Shown one piece after another: positions 11,246-23,427 of a stretch of 64,000 nucleotides of DNA (its first letter is position 1; each line of letters begins with the position of its first letter). Both the position numbers and the translations under genes were made by a program. Origin of the DNA: Parastagonospora avenae f. sp. tritici 18332-5. Taxonomy: Eukaryota > Ascomycota > Dothideomycetes > Pleosporales > Phaeosphaeriaceae. The notes below the pieces were generated by a model that worked only from the letters and a program-made list of their open reading frames with translations, ran no database searches and was not told the origin of the DNA. Location of the stretch: assembly GCA_022559985.1 (NCBI GenBank), contig JAFJTR010000018.1:372001-436000 (forward strand), read 5' to 3'.

Positions 11246-13166
11246 TCAAGTGCCTTTGATCCCTTCCTCGATACCTTTGATCTGCAACGCAAGCTTCCGA
11301 CTGTAGTATCTGCTTATCGCGAGATTCCCTCCCATGAACCACAAACCAGGATGCCCACTCTTCTGCCACATCGTTCTGAATTCTCCCTCCTCGTCGAAGC
11401 CCCATACATCGCTCACACGATCTGCGACTTCATCGCCAAAGATGAGTCGGGCTTGCGTCCGCATATTCTGGTAGCCCGTTGCAAAGACAATCTCATCCGC
11501 TTCGAGCTTTGACCCATCAGCGAACTCAATACCGTTCGGAAGGATTTGCTTGAGCTCTTGGCCCTGCTTGACTTTGATCTTGCCATCGATGATGAGCTGT
11601 GATGCACCAACATCGATGTAGTATCCGCCGCCGCGCTGGAAGTACTTGATCAGTAGCCCAGAGTTCATTGGCCCACTGTCGATTCCGAAACCAACAGCCT
11701 TGAGTCCATCGAGGAGCTTCTTGTCGTGCTCGGCCTGCTTCTTGGTGACTTTGATCTGCTGGACTTTGAAGAGCTCACTGGGTATACTCCACAAGAAGAG
11801 GTCTGCATCTTCGACGGGCGGCGCATCTTCGTCATACAAGCCTTTGAGACCGATTTCGCAAATTGCTTCGGACGAAACGACGCACGTTGTACTTCGTTGG
11901 ACGATCGTAATGTCGTAGCCTTTTTCGTAAAAGTCTTGCGCAATATCATGGCCAGAGTTGCAGCAGCCAACAACGACAGCCTTCTTGCCCTTGGAAAAAG
12001 GATTTGCGCCAGGATGCTCAGAGCTGTGGCACAAGCGAGTACCCTTGAAGCTGTCTATACCCTTCATCTCAGGCATGTTCTTCTTTCCTGAGTGACCAGT
12101 CGCCTGGATAACGTGTCCTGGGTGTAGAGTGCGCTTCTCCACGCTCCCATCCGCTTTGCGACGTTCGACTTCTACTGTCCATTGCTGCTTGCCTTCATCC
12201 CACGAAGCAGATTTTAGGTCCGTTGAGGTCCAGGCATTGAGTTCAAGAAGGTTAACATACGCTTCGAAGAATTCGGCCAGCTTGTCCTTTGGCGTGAAAA
12301 TTGGCCAATGCGGGGGGAATGGAATGTACGGCATGTGGTCATACCACACTGGGTCATGGAGTACTAGTTGGTGGTACCGCTTGCGCCAGTTGTCACCAAC
12401 ACGCTCGTTCGAGTCGATCATGAGTGCAGGGACGTTCAGCATCTTCAATCGCGCTGCAACTGTCAAGCCGCCTTGTCCTGCGCCAATGATGAGCACCCTG
12501 GGATCTATGTCCTCCTTCTCCGACTCGCGTCGCTCTCTCCAATTCTTTCTTGCAGGATCGCCACCATGCTTTACTCCCTTTGTTCGCCGATGTTTGACTG
12601 GTTCCTCATGACCCTTGAGCTCCTGCAACGAAGTGTAGATGGTAAATGCCTTCCACTGGCCATCCTCTTCGGCGAGATTGACGACTCCCTCACCACGGCC
12701 AACCTCGGTCTCGAAGTTTATGAAGAATTGTATACCATTGACATCGCCCCATGCATCAATTGGTCCAAATTTGGGTGCACGGAAGGCCGAACTCCTGTCG
12801 ACTTCGATCTTTTGCAGTGGAACTTTGGCTTCGTCAAGCAGTGTCTTGATGTTCTGGCTACCCTTGGACGTTCGAAAATCCCATGTCAGTGCAAGGTGAT
12901 CTCGCCAGTAGCTCTTCTCTGCAAGGAAGAGCTTCGCGGCGGCACTATTATCCTTCTTGGAGAGTGCTTCGTTCAGCTTTGTAACAATGTCGTCTGCTAC
13001 TTTGTTGGCATCAACAGAGTCACTTTTTGAGGATTGTGGGTAGTCCGCAATTTGTATGTTAACGGAGCCATATTCGGGACGCTGGAACACTATGTTAGTA
13101 CTCATCATCGACTTTGGGAAGAAGACTCACTTCGCTAGATGCGATTGATGCGTCTCCAACACCCAT
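11246..13166 (-). CDS. Flavin-containing monooxygenase with N-terminal SnoaL/NTF2-like domain
   Basis: Model: complement(join(11246..13081,13131..13166)), 623 residues. The first exon gives MGVGDASIASSE; the 49-base intron has a GTGAGT donor, GTACTAAC branch site and CAG acceptor. An ATG inside that intron would also open the long frame, but the spliced start fits better. Residues about 35-160 look like a small SnoaL/NTF2-type alpha+beta domain. The rest is a two-dinucleotide-binding flavoprotein: FAD-binding IIGAGQGGL near residue 210, the NADPH-binding motif VVVGCCNSGHD, ATGHSG and the late FATGYQNM typical of FMO-like oxygenases. It probably hydroxylates a small molecule using NADPH and oxygen; the substrate cannot be read from sequence. 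It lies between the SDR pseudogene and an MFS transporter, all on the minus strand, which hints at a small metabolic group. Confidence 0.93.
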
Positions 13167-13836
13167 GATCTCGTTCGTGGGACTATCGTGTGGGTGATGA
13201 TGTGCTACGACCTAAGTGAGAGTACTTGACAATGCTTACGATAGCTATTCAGTAATTTGAAAAGGCTGGAGTGTGTTTTTATAGAGGTTCCTAATTAGTA
13301 CAATAATCTTTGCGGTGCTCAACAGCGCGGCCCTCGGGATGCCGCATGGACTCAAATCACGGGGTCTATCCTAATGCGGGGATGCCCAAGCGAGTTGCGG
13401 GGTTGGAGTCGCGCCTGAGAGGTGCGCGCTTCTCCACGACTCCAACTCCAACCTTTATTCAGCCACGATATCTGCCAAGAATCCGGCTCGAAGGGACTGC
13501 ACATGTTAGAGTGGTATTTTTCCGGTGCTTCTTACTACTCGGATTACCCAATGTGGCTGTTCCATGCTCGCATCGAGCACGACGCGATGAAGCCTTCCTT
13601 TCGTCAGTCGCAACACGTATCAATCAGTCAGATGCACATTCTCCACACGCACACGGGACAGCGGCAAAAAAGTAAAACTGCTGGAAACATAGCATGTTGA
13701 GCCTCTCTTCAGCTTCGGCTCTGTGCTCCGGGCTGCGCTCATTCGACAGAAACTTTGCTCCATTGCTCCACATCTGACATCTGCAGCATGACCAGTATGG
13801 AGATACAACATCACGCCGCTGTCCAAATCATCCGGA
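13167..13836. other. Intergenic, FMO promoter region
   Basis: About 670 bases between the MFS stop codon and the FMO start, both on the minus strand. Apart from the possible TATA box I see no gene, RNA or repeat; the short frames have no recognisable content. Confidence 0.55.
13276..13284 (-). promoter_or_regulatory. Possible TATA box of the flavin monooxygenase gene
   Basis: On the minus strand the sequence reads CTATAAAAA, about 110 bases upstream of the FMO start codon at 13166. The position is plausible for a fungal core promoter, but this is a single short match. Confidence 0.35.
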
Positions 13837-15710
13837 TCAAGGGGCGTAGCGGAATCCTTCTACGCCTTCCAATTCTGGTCTGCTCCCCTGGTCTGCCATT
13901 TTGTTCAGGCGCTTCAGGTACATCGACATGCAGAATGTCACAATCGAGTACAAGCACTGCATCGCAATAGTCGCCCACATACCTGGGAGATATTGCTACT
14001 CTATATTAGCACTTCTTATGCAACGGTAGTAACGGAAATGGAAACTCACTGGCGCGTCTTTGGTCTGGAATATGGTGCTTCCAGTCACGCCACCAGCTGC
14101 ACCGACGGATATCATTGCGGCTGCGACAACGGCCCGTTTCTGTACCCTTGCTGTCTGATTCTGACCATATGCCAGCGAGGCAGGGATATTTGCTTGCGTA
14201 CCCCATGTCGCAAGGAATAAGCCGAAGTATCGCACGCCAGGCGGACCACCGTACAATACAATCAGCAATCCGACAATAGCAACAACAGACTGACCTATCA
14301 ATATCGGCCAGCGCATCCGAATCTTGTCAGATAACCAAGCTCCTGCAAGAGATGCGAAGACTGTGAAGATATAGGGCGGGGAAGACAGCAACTGTGCCTT
14401 TGCGTACGAGAAACCCATTCCATTCCTCAGAATAATGGGCTGGAAGAACGCCAGGGAGTAGACGCTAGAGGCCGCAACGAAGTATTGTATGCAGCTAATG
14501 TCTGTGAGTCCTGTAAGTTCCAGCCAGCAAGGGTAGTACTGACTATACACCAAGTTTCCAGTCCATGAGCATCCTCATCATCTCTTTGACGGTGGCATGT
14601 TCTGTATGTGCTCCCTTCTTTTCCATGGTCACGCGTGTGACAGCAATATGCTTCTGACGCTCGGTCAAGAACTTGACCTTCTCCGGGACTGCGACTGTCA
14701 GGTTGTGAAGTCAGAGTATAGCAATTTCAACTGACACTCAACCAGATAGAACGGTGCAACAAGTCCAGCGACTATCGTTACAACTCCCTCAATTATGAAG
14801 ATCCAGCGCCATCTGCCGGCAGGTGTGTCAGTCTCGGCTTCAAGGCAAAAGACAACATGACCACTTACCCACGCCTGTACATGCCATCGCCTACACTGAT
14901 CAAGGAAAGTGCATACGCAAACTAAACCGTGGTCAGTACCGTCCGAGAAGATTCGCCCTGATCTCACGTACAATAGGGCCAAAACCGGACGCAAGCAACG
15001 CTGCCATGTAGAAGATGGACACTCTTTTCGCAGTTTCGAATTGTCGATACCACGAGCCAATGATATAAACAGCACCAGGGAATACTATCTGGGTATCAGC
15101 CTTCCTTCCCTTCGGCGTTCGTTATCGTATTGATCTTACAGCCGGCCTCGAATATGCCCAAGAACGCTCGCAGGATTGTCAATATTTTCCAGTCTTTCAC
15201 GAAACCCATTCCAAGGACACAAGCGCCCCACGCAGTGATGAGGGTTGGAAGCCATACGCGCGCACCTATGCGCCTGATGACGTAGTTTGATGGAAGCTCG
15301 AAAAGGCCATACCCTGGCAACTTGTCAATGCATGACCTTCTGGTGAGGATGGAGATGCGCTCACCAATGAAGAATACCAAAAGCGCGATGTTGTAGCGGT
15401 TCTCAATACCCAGTCGAAGGTCTGCCGCAAGGCCCGCGATGTACGCAGAGGAAATATTCGTACGATCGAGGAGTGATAGCCCAAAGACAAAACACAGCAT
15501 TGGAAACACGCGCCAATCTGCTTTGCGCCTTGAAAATTGTTAGGCTCTTACAACTTCGGGGTGTAATAACACATACACGACCGCGCTCTCTTCTTCAGGT
15601 GTCCAATCCTGTTCCAGATGCACGTCGACATATGTGTGCGGAACCTCGTAAGCCTTCTCAACATGTTCGATATCTTGCCTGTCGTCTTCCATGATGTTGT
15701 GGAGAGCCAT
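13837..15710 (-). CDS. MFS transporter, anion:cation symporter (Dal5/allantoate permease-like) family
   Basis: Nine exons: complement(join(13837..13995,14050..14501,14551..14688,14736..14812,14869..14921,14972..15084,15140..15313,15365..15528,15577..15710)), 487 residues, every junction in frame. The product starts MALHNIMEDD, has the family hallmark RKADWRVFPMLC before TM1, the TM1 sequence GLSLLDRTNISSAYIAG, GYGLFELPSNYVIRRIG, FPGAVYIIGSWY, GWRWIFIIEG, then the second half with FVAASSVYSLAFFQPIIL and the C-terminal VEGFRYAP. About 12 membrane segments are expected. This family carries organic anions such as allantoate, nicotinate or small acids; the cargo is not readable. One intron uses donor GTCAGT. 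It is transcribed in the same direction as the FMO and SDR downstream. Confidence 0.93.
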
Positions 15711-16059
15711 TATTGTCAAAGCTCGCTTTGGTCCGAGTATTACATATCATTATGAAGTACTCTCCTTACTCTTTATCATCGAACACATGTCGGCTATATG
15801 ATCATCAGGCCTACAGGAAGATGATCGCCGAAGATTGCCTTACGCGAGGAGACTGTTCCTCGTGCGGCATGGTATGACTTGGCGGTGCGACGTTTCCCCA
15901 GTCGCCAAGCAATCCCGAGTGCGGGACATGCATTTGGAGGACAATGTTACGCGGAGAGCCAAGGCCGAATCGAAGATGGCGAGTCGAAGGACTGCTCAGC
16001 ATTATCATTACTTCATCTGATATCTTCTTGTCTGAGCACTAACAATGGCCAACAGATGA
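15711..16059. other. Intergenic
   Basis: About 350 bases upstream of the MFS start, between it and the stop of the next minus-strand gene. No gene or repeat seen. Confidence 0.55.
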
Positions 16060-17128
16060 CTATTTCTGTGCCGTTGCAGGGAGCTCATGTACGGGCACTT
16101 CCGAATCGCCCTGCATCTCATATCGCTGATGCAGTCCGTGGACTGGAGCCATGTGCACTTGTTTTTCTGCACCTAGTTCTGCTCGCTGTGTTGCCATGCC
16201 TTCGCTAACCACTCTTCGGTCTCGTCGTCTTTTCCATAAGAGGGAACCCATTACCAGAGCGGCTATCACAGCTATTGGTATCCCGGCGCCTACACCAGCT
16301 TTTGCGCCTGTCGAAAGACCAGCCGGTGGTAAGCTGCCCGTTTGCAAAGCACCAGGCGAGCTTGGGACGCTCGAAGGGGATGCATCCACATTTGATGGTG
16401 ATGCCACCGAGCTCGCAGTACCGGTCGGCGTCATGGCAGTAGCTCTCGACAGGACCTCGACATCTGAACTTTGCCAGTAGATCGGGATACCATCGCCTTG
16501 CACAATCGTATCTGACAGTATCGGAACCGTCACGGCTGGTTTTGCGTCGTACTTTTGGCCATCGAAGTCGGCCGTCCGGACTGTAATAACCTGACCCCTT
16601 GTCATTGACGATGTACATCTGCGGCCTAGGGAGTGCGAGGTATATCCACTCCATCGCAGTCAGTTCGGCAGAAGCATACGTTATGGCTGCGGTACGTACG
16701 AAGGACAGCACAGGGCCGCTGAGGTAGCGGAGCCAATTGAGATACAAGTCGGATCCGCAAATATACTAACGCACGATGTGAAGACTGCTGCCGTACTCCA
16801 GCCATGAGGACATAGCGCCGGACTGTCTAAGCGACATCAGTACGCGCTCTTCTCTAATCAGACTGCTGAGCAATTATGGCTTACAAAAGAATCCCTTCCA
16901 GGCACTGGTATCCGTCAACTGACCAATCTCACGGGTGCCCAACGCAACACAATCCTGATCGAAATAGCTCCCCAGGTGTCCGAAATAATAGTTTGTTAAT
17001 CCAAAGGTAATCGTCCTCGTGCATGAGTCTGGAAATGACAATTTCTCTGTGATGGGGCCGCGGTTGTATGACGCGATTCTCGCCGGGTCCGTTATGCTTA
17101 CAGAACTCCTGGTTGAGGAGGACGCCAT
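16060..17128 (-). CDS. Putative single-pass surface glycoprotein, exon structure partly unresolved
   Basis: The C-terminal exon (from about 16605 down to 16060) is clear: a Ser/Thr/Pro-rich stalk (TPTGTASSVASPSN...), a Gly/Ala-rich transmembrane helix GAGIPIAVIAALVMGSLLW, a basic stop-transfer KRRRDRR and a short cytosolic tail. Upstream exons encode SYNRGPITEKLSFPDSCTR, a segment ending TSAWKGFF and, after an intron with GTAAGC donor, YSPALCPHGWSTAA. This matches the build of the common euascomycete proteins with a cysteine-containing ectodomain, a Ser/Thr stalk and one membrane helix; function unknown. Splicing between 16.6 and 16.85 kb is unresolved. The first listed Met (17128) follows a hydrophobic in-frame stretch (AIVCFFIP) without its own ATG, so the true start and signal peptide may lie in an upstream exon. 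Confidence 0.55.
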
Positions 17129-18218
17129 GGGGATGAAAAAGCAGACGATCGCAAGGCTGAGAAGTGAGAAAAGGGAAGATATAAGCGAGAAGGCTGAAGG
17201 TGTTGCAGCACTCGTGTTTATCTATTGTGTGCCAGGAAATTGGGTCAGGAATCTGACATGTTCCCTCCCGTTCCCAAAGGAGTAGCTTGGGGCCCTTCCA
17301 GTATCCGCAAGGCTTGTTTGTGATACAAATGTCCATTGGATGGCAAACGGCCCCCACCACTACACGACAGGGATCGAGAGTATTAGCTTGGCTGTCGCTA
17401 AAACTTACTCGGTTGCTCGCAGCATATCGACTGTTTCGGAAACAGCCAGCTCTAGGACCAACGTAAAAAGGTGCAAGTAATTGTCTTTTCCCTCATCTCC
17501 TCTCTAGAATATTACACCTCCGTCTCTACACATAGAGACAAGGGTGAGGTATTTTTCCGTGCACAGCTACCGCTTCAAGAGCCTTCGCCAAATTCCGATC
17601 GACGCCTACACCCAATTTAGTAATTAGCCGACCTGAGACGAGGCCGACCTACCACAATCCACTGCCTGGTATCCACACTCATAAGCACGGTAACGCGTCG
17701 TCTTTCTTCAGTTTCAACCCCACAGGCGACACTTGACCCTGACGCTCGCATCGTTTGTTGTGTATCGAGAATAGTTTTCCTTGACATGAAACCGTTCAGC
17801 GTGATCCATGCCTCAAAGCTGTGCAAGTATCTTCTTATTCTAACTTTTTAAACGATACCACGCCATCTCTCCTATTTGGTTTGTTCGCTGCATCGTGCGT
17901 GCTGCGAGTGCGTAGAAGTACAGCTATGTTGTTCCTACATCTCGGGGATTTCCAATCTCAAGCATTCACTATTGTCGTTGTCAAAGGTGTCGCTACACAC
18001 CGACCTTTTTTTACCTGGTTCCCTAAAGTCTAGTACTCTCTTCTATTAGCCTCTTTCTTTTGGTACACTTCTATCTATCGCTTATAGTGAGTACTGTACA
18101 AATCCAGCCAATCATCAGCTTAACCTAACGGCATATCACGTGCAAAAGGGTGTACTTTTCCCGGGATACTTTACTTTCCTACAACCGCAGGTACTGCCAA
18201 CGAAGCTTCCGTCTCACG
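17129..18218. other. Intergenic
   Basis: About 1.1 kb, perhaps with the missing first exon of the minus-strand glycoprotein gene (a candidate ATG followed by a GTAAGT donor lies at about 17390-17410). Otherwise T-rich stretches and short frames; no recognised gene, RNA or repeat. Confidence 0.5.
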
Positions 18219-19759
18219 ATGGCTAAGAGACACGATCATATCGCCTTTCCCTGGCTCTCTTTGCCTGCAGATATCTGTCTTTTGGTGCTCGACGAAATCT
18301 CAGGCCAGAAACATCGTGGCTGGGCTCAATGTGCAGCCGTCTGCAAAGAATGGCAGGCAATTCTTGAACCCAAGATTTTTTCCCAGCTAGCATTGGAGCC
18401 GTCCTGTCTAGACGACCTGGAAACACTCGTTATCCGACAAAGACCTCTTGTCCAGGCACATTTGTCTCAATATCGGCCTTCCTCGATACGCCTGTCCCAC
18501 TTGTACTCAAATCGACACCATGTCCACTCACAAATCTACCATTTTTAGGAGGGCTATTTTAAGGCTCTTTTCTATCCTGAGTACCTGGCAGCCTACAGGT
18601 CGGCTAACACTAGAGCTGAGCGCATCTTCGCCAAATGACTCACAACATTGGTTCAAGAACTACTGTTTTGGACCCGGAAATGAAGACACAAGAGACTGCA
18701 CCGAACAGGAGAAAGCTATCAGATGGCACGACCCAAAGTACGGCTGGATTGATGGTCAGCAGGTTAAGACTTCCGATCGGCCTGCTATTATGTGCCTCTT
18801 CTCTCCGCTCGGCTTGAACGTCCGCCAAAATATCCCTTCGTCCATGCCGTTACAAGCTTCTGCGTACGTCGACAACTTCGACATGAGCTGTTTCCCGAAG
18901 TACTAAAGGTCTTGTGGGATAAACTCCCTCGGCTAGAAAAAATAGTCTAAGAGCTGTGGCGTGTCCGGTGACACAAGTGCCAGGTTGCATGTGCATATGG
19001 TACGTTCGACCCTATGTCATACCCTTATGCCCCAACCTACATCAAACACGTCTTTAGTTTCCTTCTGACATGTCAATAGAACTAGCCTTCTTACTCCAGC
19101 GCAGTGTTCCAAAATACGTCAAAAGAGTATCTATCTTCAAAGACTCCAACCCTCAACTTGCACCAGCACTAAACAACGCCACGCCACATTCAGGCCAAGA
19201 TATCGAACCCACCCCAGCAGTCCATCTCGGGCTAGCCAAAGCGTTCGCCGCCAAAAACCAGCATCTGTCACACCTTTCTATTTCACACATGATCGACGCG
19301 CAGCACTTCTTCAACGCATGCCAGCAGCTACCATGTCCCTGGCCTCTCCTGCAGTCGCTGACACTCACATCACGCACACTGTCCCAGACAGTTCCGCATC
19401 AACAGATTCACACACTGTTGCGCAACGCTAGTTCAGTCGCGCTGGTGATGCCGCAGCTGCAAACCATGGTGCTCTGGAACGCCGAATCGCGCCACGCCTG
19501 TGCGGTAAGCTATCAGAAACATGCTGCAAGCGCAAGGGCTACACTTACGTGACGTACCACTTGGACTCTCGAGCTCAGTGGAGATGTCGTCGAGGCCTGT
19601 GAGAAGGTTGCCCCTGGTGCCTACTTGCAGTTAGAGAAGGAAGCGTTACGCGACGTGGAGATCAGGTCCCATGGCGATGCGATTCATCATCTGCGCTTGC
19701 CGGAGGGAGTCGTTGATGCGGCATCACTGTGTCAGATACGTTGCGAGGGAAGGATGTAG
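18219..19759 (+). pseudogene. F-box protein gene, decayed
   Basis: Starts MAKRHDHIAFPWLSLPADIC, a standard fungal F-box (PADICLLVLDEIS, CAAVCKEWQ) that would bind Skp1 in an SCF ubiquitin ligase. The remainder matches the large euascomycete F-box family with conserved phrases: HICLNIGLPRYACPTC, FSILSTWQPTGRLTLELS, FVHAVTSFCVRRQLR, KLPRLEKIV, SHMIDAQHFFNACQQLP, LTLTSRTL, MPQLQTMVLWN. To follow them one must change frame near 18452 (extra base) and near 18820, and cross a TAA at 18948-18950 (IV-stop-ELWRV) and a TGA at 19550-19552 (TLT-stop-RTTW, where Trp is expected). An intron may exist at about 18995-19058. With four lesions it is a pseudogene; the frame then stays open to a TAG at 19757-19759. 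Confidence 0.75.
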
Positions 19760-20383
19760 AGAATGGCGTGAGCAGTGCTTTTGTACCGATTTATTACTAT
19801 CCGCCCTCACTCGACGAGAAGAGAGAGGTTAAGGTATCCTGTATATCCTCAACCATATTCGCATCCCCAGATGACGTTATGTCAGAGTAGCGTGTATATC
19901 TTCAGACTCCCTTTATAAACACTCAAGTGCGACTGTCAGGTTATATCGTGTCTGTTGCGGAGCGTGACACGAATTCCTCGTCGTCCCGGCCCCAACATTA
20001 ACGACTCTATTGACATTCTCGAAAGAACGCCAGGGGTCTTTCTTTCGTTTTCGTTGTGCACCAAGCCATGCGCAATAGACATAACCTTTGGAACGATGCC
20101 GCACTCGCTTCCCCATGTCCAGTTTTCTTCGTCGTATGTTTGCCTTAGGTATCCACGTATTTACAACACAAGACGCCACACTGCTCACTTCTTTCTGAAA
20201 TATAAATTCACAAAGCCGACGGACAGACAGGTGAAGGTTTGAATTAGGCTAGTGAGAATACGGAGTTATCACGTCTGAATCGCAGATGTGTCTGAGAAGC
20301 TAGCGAGCTGGAGCGATCATACCTTGTCCTTGGCATCACTTGAATCCAATCAGGGACGGAGTAAAGTGACATTGATTTACATA
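19760..20383. other. Intergenic, convergent gene ends
   Basis: Between the F-box pseudogene and the stop of APL6. Only short frames; nothing recognised. Confidence 0.55.
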
Positions 20384-23094
20384 TCATCCGCTCATAAGCC
20401 TATCTCCCTCGCCCTCATCCCCACTCGCGTCCTCGCTCTCAGTCTCATACTCGCTACTTTCCTCCTCCGTCTCCTCCTCCTCACTCCCCGACTCCTCACT
20501 CGCACTCTCCTCCGCCAACCAATCATCCAAAGTCTTTTCCTTACCCTTACTCTCCCCACCACCAACACCATTCGCCCCCCTCGGCGACAAAATACTATCC
20601 GGCGTCCGACTACTCATCGGCCCCGCAGCAGCATCCAATCTATCAGCCGCTGACATAGTGCGCGCAGACTCATACGTTGATGTGGTAGTGGACGACACGA
20701 CCTCGTCGCGCAGTGCGGGATCAGGTTCGTGCCCATCTTTGACCCAGCGGGGCAGGTCGTCGTAGCCGCGGAGACCGCCGACGCCGCCTTCGTCGCCGAT
20801 GACAAGGCTGGCGCTGCCGAGAACGTAGCCTTGGCGGGTCTCGCTGGGGCTGGGGATGTGTGGGACGGGTTTGGGGGCGAGGAGGAGGAGGGAGGCGAGT
20901 TGCGTGGAGGTTGGGGTTACAAGGAGGGCTTTGTAGACGCGTGCACGGTCGCGGAGATCGTATGAGGTGTCGTACCTGGTGAGAAAAAGGAGATGTTCGT
21001 AGATGGCTTTGACGGGATGGGGCTTTTCTTGCTCTTTGGGCTCGGTTGGTACTTCGAGATCGGTGTCCCGGAAACCACCTTCCTCTTCGTGGAAATTGTC
21101 CAATACCGATGAGTTATGTTTCTTCTGTTCAATCTTCACTGGCTCGGGTGGTGGGTTTGCGGTAAGGTGATGGATGTACACTTTCGCAGCTAGCAACACG
21201 ATCTGAAGCTTAGCTGGTTCCGCTTCATCTACAAAGCCCTTCACCAGAATGCGCAACACGTCCGCAGCAATGTTGTTCTCGGGATCGAGGCCGGCAAACT
21301 CACCGACGAGCCAGATGATGCTCGCTCTTGCTTGTGGACTCGTCGCTGCATCGAGATGCTTGGCGAGTCGTACGACAGTCATTCGATGAGCGCTAGGGTC
21401 TCGCTGTATAAGGTGCCGAATTACTTCCAGTGACTCAGCAACTAGATGGCCGTCCGCAGATCCAATGTGCTTCAAAAGCAGGCGCAAACATCTGGCCGAC
21501 GTTTGTGGGCTTGTCGCGGGGCTCTGTGAGCATCTTCCAATCGCGCGCACGGATTCCTTGACCAGCGCCGCGTCGAGACTTCCAGAATGCGAGAAGTGGC
21601 TGAGCTCAGCCAGAATCAGGCTTTGCAATCTTGGTTGTGCATATGGAAAGATCAACGTCAGAAGCTCTAGCTTGAGGCGCCAGATGTGCGGGGCATCCGT
21701 CGAGCGGACAAGGAAGTGTGTGTAGTACTTGACGAATGGTTCCGGATGGCTCAAGCATACCTGGACAATGTTGTAGAGTGCAATGTGCTGGATGTCGCCT
21801 GCAGATCGTAGAAGTGACACGAGTGGTCCAACAGCCTGAACGAGGTAGTCTGGTGTGCCAAGGTAGAGGTATGCTCGTGCTACTGCTACCACCACAGCAG
21901 CATTGCGAGATTGCAGAAGTGGCTGGCAAGCTTTCAGAAGCAGTTCAAGGTCGGGGTCCAGCACAGCAACTTCTTCCATGCTTGATTCCTGCTCCTTCTC
22001 CCCCTCTTCCGAATCGCTCTCGGTATCGTAGAAGCCCTTGGTGCTTTTGATCGTCTTCGTATTGGTGTTGCTGCTACTCGCGGCTTTGGGAACCTTCTTC
22101 GTCCGTCGTGGGAAACAGTTGCGCGCGTACACCATCATCAAGCGTAGAGTGGCCAGCTGGCCCCATTCGTCCATGTCAACCAGTTTTCGTACCAGTGAGC
22201 GGTAATGTGGATGCAGCAGGTCAAGACGGTCGGGACATAATTCGAGAAATGCTGCGACTGCTGCGCCCGCGACAAAGTACTGCTTGTCACCCAGCAATTG
22301 CGACAGATATTCGAGCAATTGCGGCTCCGTGTTTGGATCAAGTCTGTAGCACTTCGGTATGGCCAATGCAGCCGCTCTTCTTACAAGCGGCGACATGTCT
22401 CCTGCTCCTCGCTTGATGCCCAAGCTCACGATCTGGCTTATCACGGGCACTCGTATGCTCGACATGACCCGCAGTGCGAGCGCGCGAAGCTGGGGATTCG
22501 TATCGGTAAGCGACTTCTGTATTGTGTTGATCGAGAGCAGCGCGGTATCTGGTTCGTGTTCGGCATGCTGGAGGAGGTAGATGTAGACGAGCTTCTTGAC
22601 GGGCAACGAAGGCGACGCAACATTCTTGATCACGTGGGAGAAGAAGGGCAGAGTCTGTGAAGGAGGTTGGCGGTATGACATCTACAATTCCCACCGTCAG
22701 TACCAAGCCGTTCAAGCTCATATCAGACGATTGTCCGTACTTCAGTTTGTGGCGGGGTATCCTACAGTAACGACTCGTCGCAAGCCCTCCAGCACCTCGC
22801 GCTCGGCCCTACTATCGAGGAGCTTCTTGAGCTGGCCCGAGGGCAGCTCCTTGGTGGGCGCTCTGCGGACGCTGCTGGCATTGTTGGCGGCTTCGAGGGT
22901 AAGATCGCGAGCTGTAGAGAGAGACCAGTGAGCAAAGTTGGACGGATGCATGACAGCCACCAGTGCGCGCAAAACACGCCCCAAGCTCTTCCCAAGGCAG
23001 ACCAAAGTTACATTGGGAGAACAAAAAGACGTAAGAGTGGGAAGCGGGTCCTACCTGTCTCCAGCAAGCTCGAGATGCGACTTATCGACTCCAT
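20384..23094 (-). CDS. APL6: AP-3 adaptor complex beta subunit
   Basis: Model: complement(join(20384..22681,22766..22911,23055..23094)), 827 residues. Exon 1 gives MESISRISSLLET; exon 2 LTLEAANNASS and QLKKLLDSRAEREVLEGLRR; exon 3 the adaptin core. Hallmarks of the beta-adaptin trunk: VKKLVYIYLLQHAE, LLSINTIQKSL, LRALALRVMSSIRVP, SPLVRRAAALAIPKCY, LLGDKQYFVAGAAVAAF, followed by HEAT/ARM repeats to about residue 560. The C-terminus is a hinge with many Glu/Ser residues (SEEEETEEESSEYETESED), as in other AP-3 beta chains; the ear domain is short or absent. AP-3 sorts cargo from the Golgi to the vacuole and is built with delta, mu3 and sigma3 chains. A long-frame ATG at 22681 is only an internal Met; the two upstream exons restore the conserved N-terminus. 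Confidence 0.95.
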
Positions 23095-23427
23095 GGCTGC
23101 CGTTCTACGCGCAAACAGCGCTTCGGTCCGTAGCGCACTGCCGATTGCGCCTCCGCTGCTCCAGAGTGGTGGCGGCTATGCACAGATGGGCAAGGTCAGG
23201 TGTGTTAGGGGCGAGCGAGTCTTGCAGTGGGTGAAAGTGTGCCAGACGTGCATGGGGCTTCTTGCTTGACGTCCATGGCGCGAGTGCCCCGCGGAGGAGG
23301 TGTCCGTGCCGATTCGCTGCCACCTCCACCCTCACCTCGACCGCACATGGTACCCCCCATTTTTCGACACTGACAACAGACCCCAGGCGCATGTGCCAGC
23401 TGCAGTCTGGATGCAGATCGATCGATC
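23095..23427. promoter_or_regulatory. Shared divergent promoter, APL6 and the 23.4 kb gene
   Basis: 333 bases separate the two head-to-head start codons, so both promoters and 5' UTRs must lie here. No clear TATA box. Confidence 0.45.
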
